Below are positions 1 through 10,231 of a DNA stretch of 64,000 nucleotides, one piece after another; within the stretch, counting starts at the first letter, position 1; each line of letters begins with the position of its first letter. A program made the translations under genes and the position numbers. The notes under the pieces are model-generated. The model did no database searches and was not told where the DNA came from. It saw only the letters and a list, made by a program, of their open reading frames with translations. This DNA is from Gammaproteobacteria bacterium. Its GTDB lineage: Bacteria; Pseudomonadota; Gammaproteobacteria; Pseudomonadales; Pseudohongiellaceae. Location: assembly GCA_002711845.1 (NCBI GenBank), contig PASF01000006.1, forward strand, positions 1 through 64,000, given 5' to 3'.

Positions 1-33
1 ATTTGGCTTTCGTTAAATCTTTTGCTCTTCATT

Positions 34-64
34 GTAGAATTTCCTCTGTAGTGGAAAATTCTAC
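34..64. other. Inverted repeat, possible hairpin
   Basis: Arms GTAGAATTTCC (34-44) and GGAAAATTCTAC (53-64) pair with one bulged base and an 8-nt loop. It lies beyond the ligA stop in the window's left edge. It could be a terminator or an operator of a gene off the window; nothing else supports a role. Confidence 0.3.
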
Positions 65-84
65 TCTCAACCGCGATTATTTTC

Positions 85-138
85 AGGGGGTATTACAGAG
101 GCAATACTTTAGAAAAAGTATTGCCTCCGTCCCCATTC

Positions 139-140
<2 letters not shown>
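85..140. repeat. Palindromic GGAGGCAATACTTT element, copy 1 (degenerate left arm)
   Basis: The inner arms GAGGCAATACTTT (98-110) and AAAGTATTGCCTC (115-127) are perfect. The outer right arm continues as CGTCCCCATTCTT, whereas the outer left arm is decayed. The element abuts the ligA stop codon (TAA at 139-141) and may serve as a 3' hairpin. Confidence 0.85.
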
Positions 141-2289
<2,149 letters not shown>

Positions 2290-4818
2290 TTAACGTATGT
2301 TGGCGTTTTTCAGTTCCTGCAGCTCGAAGTCGCGGATACGCTGCCGATAGTGTTCAACCGTCTGCGCGGTCATGACGGAGCGGTTGTCATCCTTTAACTC
2401 GGCATCGAGCGCGGCCTGAACCTTGCGCGCGGTCGCCAGCATCTGTTCGAACGCCATCATGTTATTGACGACATTCGGCAACGTCATGAAGAAACACACA
2501 CCCAGCGTGGCAAACTCGCTGATCCTGTTGAGGTCGAAGGTGCCGGGGTTCAGCGCATTGGCGACACTAAACATCACCGGACCGTGTTTGCGGCCGCCAA
2601 TTTTGTCAGTATGGCGATGGAAAATCGACATTTCGCCAAACTTCAGACCATTGCTCATCAGCACCGGCAACAGATCATCACCGGCCAGTTCGGTGCCCGG
2701 GCGCGCCATCACGTTGATCACCAGCACTTCGCTGTAGGCAGGCGGCTCCTGCTCACGAGCGTCGTCGTCCTGGGCGTATGCCTGATCCCCGTCATCGGCG
2801 TCGTAACGGTCATCGTCCAGATCAAGCTGGCTCTGGCGCAACTGTTCTGCCTTTCTCTGTGCCGCCTTTCTCTGTTCTGTTTGCACACGCTCGGCGGCGC
2901 CGGGTCGCTCAGTTTCGCGCACCGACAGGATACCGTCATCGTCATAGCCGCCATCTTCATCATCAACATGGCCGGTGTCGCGCTGTGCTGCTGCGATGTC
3001 ATCAAGCTCTTGCTGTGCCTGTTTGCGCTCGGCCTTGGCCTGTTTTTTCTCCGCCTTGCGGGCGGCCTTGTCGGCTTTTTTGGCGTCTTCATGCGAAGCC
3101 GCGGATGCCACTTCCGGGGCGTCATCCTTGTCGGCGCGCGCGGATCGGCCAAACGCGCCGCCGAACCAGGACATGAAGCGTTTGGGGGCAGATTCCTGCT
3201 GTGCTTCCAAGGCGGCAAGACGACTTTCGCGCTCGTCATCGTCGAACAGCACATCGATATCATCATCGCGGCTGGCGGCGAATGAATCGTGTTCCTCGGG
3301 CTGCGGCTCGGGGTCGGCTAGGTTTTCATTATCAAAATCGGGCATATCATCCTCGACCGGTAGCGGGTCGGACTGCGAATCAGCGTGCTGGTTCGGCGTG
3401 GGTTCCTGATGGTACTCATTGTCAATGTCCTCGGCGGCGTAGTCCAGCAGCGGATCCGGCTCAGGCTCAGGTTCCGGTTCTGGTTCCGCATCGTCGTGGG
3501 CGGCTTGCTCAGGGCCAGGCCAGGGATGAGGCTCTGGCCAGGGCTCGGGCTCGGGCTCCGGGTCAATTTCCGGCTCGGGCTCATAGTTCGGCTCGATCTC
3601 AGGCTCCGGCTCGGGCTCGGGCTCTTTTTCTGGCTCGGGCTCTCGTTCTGGCTCTGGCTCTGGCTCGGGCTCTGGCTCGGGCTCTGGCTCTGGCTCTGGC
3701 TCTGGCTCGGTCATTGTCTCCCAGGTCAGCGCGGGCTCGGGGAACTCGTCGGTATGAAGAACCGTCGGGCGCACGGCGTCGGGAGGCGCGGCTTTCTGCA
3801 ATAATTCGTCGAGCACGCCGTCCAGCTCAGCATCGTCATCGCCAGGGCGCTGGGCGGTGTGATGCGTGTTGAGATGAGTGGCGTCGTGCGCGTTGTGCTG
3901 GCTGGTATGTTGAATAGGCTCCCCAAACACGTCGGTGTCTTCATCCTCTTCATCGTTGTCACTTTCGTCAGTGCTGTCATCCTCGATAGCCCTGTCATCC
4001 TGTCTGTCCTCAACAAAGCTGAACACTGGTTCCCGAGCGCCCGGCTCTGTGCCCGGCGCTTCAGTGTCGAGTTCGTCTGCAGGTTCGTTGTCCTCTTCAG
4101 GCTCTGACAACATTTCTTCGTCAAAATTGCCATCGCCGACATTGACCAGCGGTTCCTCGTCAAACAGCGGCTCTTCGTCGCCGGTAACTGCCTGCTCATA
4201 GAGTGACGGCTCGTAGTCAGCCGGATCGTCCTGGTCTTCATGCCGCGGCTGCGCGGTGGCGCCCTGCTCCGCATCCAGGCCTTCATCCAGACCCTCATCC
4301 AGGCCCTCATCCATCAGCATCGGTTCATCGGCGGGGGCGAAATCCAGCGCCGGCGTTTGCGGGTTGTGACGCGCCGCGGCGGTTTTATCGGCCACGGGCG
4401 TTTCTTCTGCCACGGGCGTTTCAGCAGCCACAGGCGTTGTCTTCACCGCCTCATCGGTTCTGGCCTGGGCCGCTGCGACCGCAGGCGCGGTGCGGGTGCC
4501 GGTGCGGGACAGGTTGGTCTTCAGACCTTTGGCGCCCGGGCGCAAGGTCGAGGGTTTGCCGCTGGCCGTGGCATTGGCCCTGGCTGCATGGGCGGAATTC
4601 TGCCGCAGCACTTCGGCGAAAGAACGCTCCACCTGGCGTGCGCCCCCGTTGGGCAGCTCGCGCATCTCCAGCTCGTCCAGGTCGTATTCGGGGATGTTTT
4701 TTTCCAGGGCGATCTTGATCTGCCCGCGGCGGGAACGCAGGGCCACATAAAGGCCGCGCAGCACAACGACCACGATAGCCAGAATCAGTATAAGAATCAG
4801 CAGTTCCCGTAAACCCAT
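2290..4818 (-). CDS. zipA: Cell division protein ZipA, strongly enlarged linker
   Basis: Membrane anchor that tethers FtsZ to the inner membrane during septum formation. The N-terminus ([20 protein letters not shown]) is the usual single membrane segment, followed by the conserved basic juxtamembrane stretch. The C-terminal ~140 residues, from [10 protein letters not shown] onward, match the FtsZ-binding ZipA domain. At 842 aa it is well over twice the E. coli length of 328. The extra is an acidic, low-complexity linker with a Glu-Pro dipeptide run (coding about 3450-3715), a DEGL triplication (about 4275-4312) and Asp-rich stretches. The smc-zipA-ligA order is typical of gammaproteobacteria. 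The enlarged linker is probably disordered and may work as a longer tether. Confidence 0.95.
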   Translation of the reverse strand: MGLRELLILILILAIVVVVLRGLYVALRSRRGQIKIALEKNIPEYDLDELEMRELPNGGARQVERSFAEVLRQNSAHAARANATASGKPSTLRPGAKGLKTNLSRTGTRTAPAVAAAQARTDEAVKTTPVAAETPVAEETPVADKTAAARHNPQTPALDFAPADEPMLMDEGLDEGLDEGLDAEQGATAQPRHEDQDDPADYEPSLYEQAVTGDEEPLFDEEPLVNVGDGNFDEEMLSEPEEDNEPADELDTEAPGTEPGAREPVFSFVEDRQDDRAIEDDSTDESDNDEEDEDTDVFGEPIQHTSQHNAHDATHLNTHHTAQRPGDDDAELDGVLDELLQKAAPPDAVRPTVLHTDEFPEPALTWETMTEPEPEPEPEPEPEPEPEPEPEREPEPEKEPEPEPEPEIEPNYEPEPEIDPEPEPEPWPEPHPWPGPEQAAHDDAEPEPEPEPEPDPLLDYAAEDIDNEYHQEPTPNQHADSQSDPLPVEDDMPDFDNENLADPEPQPEEHDSFAASRDDDIDVLFDDDERESRLAALEAQQESAPKRFMSWFGGAFGRSARADKDDAPEVASAASHEDAKKADKAARKAEKKQAKAERKQAQQELDDIAAAQRDTGHVDDEDGGYDDDGILSVRETERPGAAERVQTEQRKAAQRKAEQLRQSQLDLDDDRYDADDGDQAYAQDDDAREQEPPAYSEVLVINVMARPGTELAGDDLLPVLMSNGLKFGEMSIFHRHTDKIGGRKHGPVMFSVANALNPGTFDLNRISEFATLGVCFFMTLPNVVNNMMAFEQMLATARKVQAALDAELKDDNRSVMTAQTVEHYRQRIRDFELQELKNANIR
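3450..3715 (-). repeat. Glu-Pro dipeptide low-complexity tract in zipA
   Basis: Degenerate 6-bp repeats (GGCTCG / GGCTCT / GGCTCC on the plus strand) encode long runs of alternating Glu and Pro in the ZipA linker. Such tracts change length by slippage while keeping frame. Confidence 0.85.
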
Positions 4819-4843
4819 TGTTTACTGTTCCTTCACAAGTTGG

Positions 4844-4968
4844 AAAGAATGGGGGCGGGAAGAATGGGGGGAAGAATGGGGACGGAGGCAATACTTTTCT
4901 GCGACAAGTATTGCCTCCGTCCCCATTCTTCCGGTCCCCATTCTTATTGCCTCCGTCCCCATTCTTTC
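4844..4968. repeat. Palindromic element copy 4, compound, between smc and zipA
   Basis: It begins with truncated arm fragments (AAGAATGGGGGCGGG, AAGAATGGGGGG), then a full arm pair around 4873-4930. Two more right-arm fragments follow, ending in CCATTCTT at 4966. It abuts the smc TAA at 4969-4971 and fills almost the whole smc-zipA gap. Confidence 0.9.
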
Positions 4969-7900
4969 TTACATCGCCGCGAGTTCAGCGGCTTCTTCTA
5001 TGTCTACCGCGACGATGCGGGAGACGCCTGGTTCATGCATGGTAACACCCAGCAGCTGATTGGCGATCTCCATGGTGAGTTTGTTGTGCGTGATGAACAC
5101 AAACTGCACGGTGTCGGACATCTCTTTCACCAGTCGACCATAACGCCCTACGTTGGCATCATCAAGCGGGGCATCCACCTCGTCAAGCATACAGAACGGT
5201 GACGGGTTGAGCCGGAAGATGGAGAACACCAGCGCGATCGCGGTCATCGCCTTCTCACCGCCGGACAGCAGGTGGATGGTGCTGTTGCGCTTGCCCGGGG
5301 GCCGCGCCATGATCGCCACGCCCGTGTCCAGCAGGTCCTCGCCGGTCATGTCCAGATAGGCGTGTCCGCCGCCGAACACCTTGGGGAACAGCTCCTGCAG
5401 ACCGGCGTTGATCTTGTCGAAGGTCTCCTTGAAACGCGTGCGGGTTTCCCGGTCGATCTTGCGGATGGCGTTTTCCAGCGTCAGCAGCGCGCGCTCCAGG
5501 TCATCGTTCTGCGCATCCAGGTACACTTTACGCTCGGACTGCTGCTCGTATTCCTCGATCGCGGCCAGGTTAATGGCGCCCAGCCGCTGGACGCGGTTGC
5601 CGATGGCTTCCAGCTCGTCTTCGCAGCCCTGCTGTGTCAGGTCTTCGGGCAGGTTGGCGAGCACCGTTTCCAGGTTGTAACGCGCCTCTTTCAGCTGTTC
5701 GGACAGGGCTTCGCGCTTGACCAGGTCGCCTTCGGTTTTCAGCCGGTGCTCCATCAGCTGTTCCCGCAGGCCGCCGGCCTTGCGCTCGAACCCGGCACGC
5801 TCCTGCTCCAGGGCGCGCAGCTGATGCTCGTTGTCGTCGGCGGCTTTTTTGGCCGCGTTCATCTTGTCTTCCACTTCCAGGCGATTCTGCAGCAGCGTTT
5901 CCAGCTCCATGCGCTTGCCTTCCAAGGGCATGTCGGATTCGTTGAGCTGTTTCTCGATCGATTCGATGCGCTCTTTGGCGCGCAGCACCTGGGTGTTCAT
6001 GCGGGCCATGGTGTCGCGCATGGAGTTGATCTGCGAGCGCAGCAGTTGTTCGCGCACACTCAGCTGGTGGGCGTGGTCCTTGTCGTGGCGGGCCTGCTGG
6101 CGGATCTGATCGAGGCTGCCGCGCAATGAGTCGCGTTGCTGCATCAGGGTCTCGCGGCGCTCAATGTCCTGCTCCATGGCATCCAGCGCGTTCTGCAGGT
6201 TCTCGCGTGAGCGGGCGATGTTCTCCTGCTCGACTTCCAGCTGCTTCTCCAGCTCTTCCAGCTCATGCTGCAGGCGCTGACGGCGCTGGGTGGTCTGTTC
6301 TTCCTTCATGATCTTGGCGCTGAGGCGGGACTTGAGCTCGCTGTATTCGCGGCTGACCTGGGCGATCTCGCGCTGCACCTGCTCGCGCTCGCCTTCCAGA
6401 TCACGCAGTGCATCGCGGCTGGCCTGCTGACTTTCGAGTAATTCATCGGCCTGCTGCTGCAGAATCTCCATCTGCTCGCTGAGGCGGCTCATCTCGCCCT
6501 TGCGCGCCAGCAGACCTTCACTGGCATCCACGGATTTGCGCACGCGGATCCAGTTGCGACCCAGCCACAGGCCTTGCGGCGTGACCACGGAATCGGCGCC
6601 GGACAGCTGCTTGCGGGCGGCCAGCGCCTCCTCCAGCGAGTCGGCGACATAGATGCCCTGCAGCAACGGGCTGACATCAAAGTCCGCGGTGATCTTGTCG
6701 CTGAGCGGGGAAAGTATGGGGACGGAGGCAATACTTTCGCTCGCGAAAGTATTGCCTCCGTCCCCATTCTTATTGCCTCCGTCCCCATTCTTTCCCGTCT
6801 CCAGCAGCGCCAGCACCCCTGACGGCAGTTCCGCCAGCGCGCCGGCCACGGAATCGAGGTCGTCGACACACACCGCCTGCAGGGTATCACCCAGCACCGC
6901 TTCCACGGCGGGTTCCCAGCCAGCGGCTACTTTAATACGCTCACCCAGACGGCTGCCCTGATCCAGGGATTTGTCGGCCAGCCAGCGATTGAGTTTGTCG
7001 TCGGTCTGCCCGAGCGCGGATTTCTGCAGGGCATCCAGCGAGGCAAACTGGCCCTTCTGGCGCTGCAGTTCGCTGCGCGCCTGGTCCAGTTCATGGCCCA
7101 GTTGCTGGCCTTTGCCGCGCTCCTGTTCAATCTGCGAGGCCAGTTCGGAGTTGCGTGTCTGTTTGCTGTCCAGCTGATCTTCCATGGCGGTGATCTGCAC
7201 GGACAGCTCATCAATGGCGTCCTGCTCCGGGTTCTCGCCCAGCGCCTGACGCTCGTCACGCAGCCGGCCACGACGCTCCACGCCGCGCTCGACAATCTTT
7301 TCCAGCTGCTGAATACGTGACTGCTCGACCTCGGCCAGTTGCCGGGGTTCTTCCGAGCGCTGGCTGAACTCATCCCAGGTCTGCTGCCAGCCCTGCATCT
7401 GCTCTTCGGCGTCTTCCAGCTTGATGGCAGACTCTTCCTGCGCATGCTCGGCCAGTTCCAGCTCCGGCTCAAGCACAGCGAGCTCCTCTTCCAGCGAGGC
7501 CATTTTCTGCACGTCGGCCTGCGCTTCGGTTTGTGACTGCTCGAAGTTGCGCCGGTTTTCGTCGAGATCCTGGCGCAGCTGTTTCATGCGCTCAATATGA
7601 TGTTCAATCGATTGTTCGATGCGGGCAATGTCGCCGCCCAGGCTGTAGTAACGACCCTGCACTTCACTGAGCTCATCATTGAGATCGGTGTGCTTGAGCA
7701 GCAGCTCTTCGTGCCGGGCATCCAGGCCGCGCTGCTCGGCGATCACTGACTCGATCTGCAGCTCCAGTTCCTTGATCACGCCCTGCTTGGCGCGCACTTC
7801 GGTGTCCAGCGCACGCCAGCGCAAGGCATCATATTGCGCCTTAAGATCGCGCTCCTGTGTTTTGTATTCTTTGTACTTTTCTGCCGCCTGCGCCTGGCGA

Positions 7901-8526
7901 TGCAGGTGTGCCAGCTGACGCGTGAGCTCATCACGGATGTCGGTCAGGCGTTCCATGTTTTCGCGCGTGCGCTTGATGCGGTTTTCGGTGTCGCGGCGGC
8001 GCTCCTTGTATTTGGAGATACCGGCGGCCTCTTCGATGAAGATGCGCAGCTCTTCGGGTTTGGACTCGATCAGGCGCGACACCATGCCCTGCTCGATGAT
8101 GGAATAGCTGCGCGGGCCCAGACCGGTGCCCAGGAAAATATCGGTGATGTCACGACGACGACACTTGGTGCCGTTTAACATGTACATGTTGGTGCCGTCA
8201 CGGGAGACTTTGCGCTTGATGGAGATTTCCGCGAAGCTGGCGTATTCGCCCTTGATGCGGTTGTCGCTGTTGTCGAAGATCAGCTCGATGCTGGCCTGCC
8301 CGACCGGTTTGCGATTGCCCGACCCGTTGAAAATAACGTCGGTCATGTTCTCGCCGCGCAGGTTTTTTGCAGAGCTCTCGCCCATCACCCAGCGCACGGC
8401 ATCGATGATGTTGGATTTGCCGCAGCCATTGGGGCCAACGACCGCTGCCAGGTTGCTGGGGAAATTGACCGTGGTGGGGTCGACAAACGATTTAAAGCCA
8501 GCCAGTTTGATACTTTTTAAACGCAT
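4969..8526 (-). CDS. smc: Chromosome partition protein Smc with repeat insertion in the hinge
   Basis: ATPase that organises and segregates the chromosome as a V-shaped dimer. The N-terminal Walker A is GPNGCGKSNIIDAV (about residues 31-44). Two long coiled coils flank a hinge, and the C-terminal head carries the LLSGGEKAMTAIAL signature and MLDEVDAPLDD Walker B. The length of 1185 aa fits the family. About residues 576-605, in the hinge, come from an in-frame palindromic repeat (KNGDGGN twice, then SIASVPIL). The gene is transcribed toward zipA and ligA. Presence of Smc rather than MukB argues against an enteric host. Confidence 0.97.
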   Translation of the reverse strand: MRLKSIKLAGFKSFVDPTTVNFPSNLAAVVGPNGCGKSNIIDAVRWVMGESSAKNLRGENMTDVIFNGSGNRKPVGQASIELIFDNSDNRIKGEYASFAEISIKRKVSRDGTNMYMLNGTKCRRRDITDIFLGTGLGPRSYSIIEQGMVSRLIESKPEELRIFIEEAAGISKYKERRRDTENRIKRTRENMERLTDIRDELTRQLAHLHRQAQAAEKYKEYKTQERDLKAQYDALRWRALDTEVRAKQGVIKELELQIESVIAEQRGLDARHEELLLKHTDLNDELSEVQGRYYSLGGDIARIEQSIEHHIERMKQLRQDLDENRRNFEQSQTEAQADVQKMASLEEELAVLEPELELAEHAQEESAIKLEDAEEQMQGWQQTWDEFSQRSEEPRQLAEVEQSRIQQLEKIVERGVERRGRLRDERQALGENPEQDAIDELSVQITAMEDQLDSKQTRNSELASQIEQERGKGQQLGHELDQARSELQRQKGQFASLDALQKSALGQTDDKLNRWLADKSLDQGSRLGERIKVAAGWEPAVEAVLGDTLQAVCVDDLDSVAGALAELPSGVLALLETGKNGDGGNKNGDGGNTFASESIASVPILSPLSDKITADFDVSPLLQGIYVADSLEEALAARKQLSGADSVVTPQGLWLGRNWIRVRKSVDASEGLLARKGEMSRLSEQMEILQQQADELLESQQASRDALRDLEGEREQVQREIAQVSREYSELKSRLSAKIMKEEQTTQRRQRLQHELEELEKQLEVEQENIARSRENLQNALDAMEQDIERRETLMQQRDSLRGSLDQIRQQARHDKDHAHQLSVREQLLRSQINSMRDTMARMNTQVLRAKERIESIEKQLNESDMPLEGKRMELETLLQNRLEVEDKMNAAKKAADDNEHQLRALEQERAGFERKAGGLREQLMEHRLKTEGDLVKREALSEQLKEARYNLETVLANLPEDLTQQGCEDELEAIGNRVQRLGAINLAAIEEYEQQSERKVYLDAQNDDLERALLTLENAIRKIDRETRTRFKETFDKINAGLQELFPKVFGGGHAYLDMTGEDLLDTGVAIMARPPGKRNSTIHLLSGGEKAMTAIALVFSIFRLNPSPFCMLDEVDAPLDDANVGRYGRLVKEMSDTVQFVFITHNKLTMEIANQLLGVTMHEPGVSRIVAVDIEEAAELAAM
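6711..6796. repeat. Palindromic element copy 5, in frame inside the smc hinge
   Basis: Left arm AAGTATGGGGACGGAGGCAA starts at 6712. The loop is TTTCGCTCGCGAAA. The right arm ends in CCCCATTCTT and is followed by a second partial arm (ATTGCCTCCGTCCCCATTCT, 6771-6790). The left arm has AAGTATGGGG whereas the right has CCCCATTCTT, so this copy mixes two subtypes. Confidence 0.92.
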
Positions 8527-8612
8527 TTAGAGGTCTGCCAACGGTCCGCTGTTTGTTGTTGTGTCGAAGGACGGAAGTGTAGCTGATTTTTGCGCCCAGC
8601 GTACAGGCCGCG

Positions 8613-8728
8613 ATTATGGGGAAGTATGGGGGCGGGGACTTATGGGGAGGCAAGTATGGGGACGGAGGCAATACTTTCCCGAAAGTATTGCCTCCGTCCC
8701 CATACTTGCCTCCGTCCCCATACTTGCC
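8613..8728. repeat. Palindromic element copy 6, compound, upstream of smc
   Basis: Partial arms (TATGGGGAAGTATGGGGGCG, TATGGGGAGGCAAGTATGGG) precede a full pair at about 8653-8705, then a second right arm ends at 8727. Both outer arms use the AAGTATGGGG / CCCCATACTT subtype, so pairing is kept. It occupies the region between divergent smc and the outer membrane protein gene, where it could affect both promoters. Confidence 0.9.
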
Positions 8729-8807
8729 GAAATCGTCCCGTTTTCGCCCCACCCAAGCGCGCGGAACTGTGGTAATCTTTTTGCCGCTTATCATCAGGGA
8801 GAGTTTT

Positions 8808-9941
8808 ATGCGCAAGGTGTCTGCTGTTTTGCTGGGTGTATTTTCGATATCGGCGGCTGCGCTGGCCGATCCTGCCGACGCACAACAGCCCTCCGGCTGG
8901 ATCGGCAATGGGCACACCAGCGCCTATACCCTGCGCCCGGGGGAATTCGAGCTTAGCGGCCATTGGTTGCGGGTCGATGATACTCTGGATGTCCTGGACC
9001 TGCGCGAAGAAGTGCTGCGCAACAACAATCGACTGACTGGCAACAGTGGCGACCTGGATGGATCCCGCGGCCACCTGCGGGTCGGTATCTGGCGCGGCAT
9101 GGAACTGTTTTACAGCCGCCAGCAACAGGACCTGACATTAAAAGTGGCGCCCAGTGCCCGCGCTGATGTGGCCGACCTGGACGAACAGCTGCAAACCACC
9201 AGTACCGCCTGGGGCGGCAAATTTGTATTCTACGAGACGGCCAACCCATCACCTCAGCGCCCCTGGACCAGCGCGGCTGTGCAGGTAAAATACATTGAGA
9301 ACGAAACCGATGATTTTGGCGGCTATCTGGAAAGCCTGCGCTTTGATGCCAACATCAACATTCGCCTGGATCCACCCCAGCGGTTTAGCCTGGATCGACT
9401 GCAGGACGATGGCTGGCAGGCACAACTAATTCTAAGCCACGGGCTGGGCAATAGACTGGCCATCAGCTATTGGGCAGGTTACGGCGAACAGGATTCAAGT
9501 TCGGGCACCAGCACCGAAATAGAGCAAGCCTCGCTGCGCGATGCCTTCCTGCAGACCTTCGATGTCTCGGAGCAAGTGCTGACGGCCGGCGTCAGCCTGA
9601 ACTGGCAGATCACACAACGACTGCCCTTGCAGATTGGTTACGAATACATTCGCATCCAAGATCGCGAAGCCATTATCAATAGCAGCGACAGCCCGCTGGT
9701 GCCAGGCTTTTTGCGCGGCGGCAACCTGACCGCCAGCGCCGACAACAATCATACGCTTTACGGCTCACTGAACTGGTGGGTAAGCCCGCATATCTACGCC
9801 GGTATCACCGGCAAACTTTATCGCAATCAGTACACCGGCATTATGCCGCACTACAACAACCCGTTGAGTGGCAGCTTTTCCGACATCACCTACGGGCACC
9901 TGGAGCTTAGCGTGGGCGTGCGATTTGCGGCATTCCAGTGA
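8808..9941 (+). CDS. Predicted outer-membrane beta-barrel protein, unknown function
   Basis: The start at 8808 is chosen because a GGGAGAG Shine-Dalgarno lies just upstream and a signal peptide follows (MRKVSAVLLGVFSISAAALA, cut near ALA-DPADA). The mature ~355 residues are rich in alternating polar/aromatic strands. The end (YGHLELSVGVRFAAFQ) resembles a last barrel strand ending in an aromatic plus polar residue. I do not recognise a named family. It is divergent from smc across a repeat-filled gap and followed by a long AT-rich leader, so it is probably monocistronic. Confidence 0.65.
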   Translation: MRKVSAVLLGVFSISAAALADPADAQQPSGWIGNGHTSAYTLRPGEFELSGHWLRVDDTLDVLDLREEVLRNNNRLTGNSGDLDGSRGHLRVGIWRGMELFYSRQQQDLTLKVAPSARADVADLDEQLQTTSTAWGGKFVFYETANPSPQRPWTSAAVQVKYIENETDDFGGYLESLRFDANINIRLDPPQRFSLDRLQDDGWQAQLILSHGLGNRLAISYWAGYGEQDSSSGTSTEIEQASLRDAFLQTFDVSEQVLTAGVSLNWQITQRLPLQIGYEYIRIQDREAIINSSDSPLVPGFLRGGNLTASADNNHTLYGSLNWWVSPHIYAGITGKLYRNQYTGIMPHYNNPLSGSFSDITYGHLELSVGVRFAAFQ

Positions 9942-9947
9942 ACAGGC

Positions 9948-9961
9948 AGGTGCACCTGCGA
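9948..9961. other. Palindrome after the outer membrane protein gene
   Basis: A perfect 14-bp palindrome, GCAGGTGCACCTGC, lies just after the stop at 9941. With no loop and no T-run it is a poor terminator; its role is unknown. Confidence 0.3.
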
Positions 9962-10124
9962 CAATGGGGCAACACCCCTAGCCATTTGTCTAATGGCACT
10001 TGCGTCATGAATCTGCCAAGCTTTCTAGCAAATGACGCGTAAATAATGAATTATTAGAAATATTCAGCATCTGTTAACAAATATATACAATTCTATGGCA
10101 GAATGGTTTTCAGTCTAAGCTGGT

Positions 10125-10161
10125 GCTTTCGCCGCGCCGTTAAAACTCTTTAGGCGAAAGT
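10125..10161 (+). promoter_or_regulatory. Leader hairpin upstream of the large secreted protein gene
   Basis: Perfect 8-bp arms CTTTCGCC (10126-10133) and GGCGAAAG (10153-10160) enclose a 19-nt loop, about 70 nt before the start codon. The surrounding 9962-10231 stretch is AT-rich, unlike its neighbours. I see no match to a known riboswitch core. It may be a leader hairpin or an operator. Confidence 0.3.
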
Positions 10162-10231
10162 TGCAACTCATTGAACAAAAACACAAACTCACGAGTAACC
10201 AAGATTGCAATCGCATTTTGAGGGATTTCCA

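Noticed and set aside
3201-3872. Arg/Ala-rich and Leu/Trp-rich ORFs on the plus strand opposite zipA
   Set aside because: They mirror the Glu-Pro repeat coding of zipA and have no family features.
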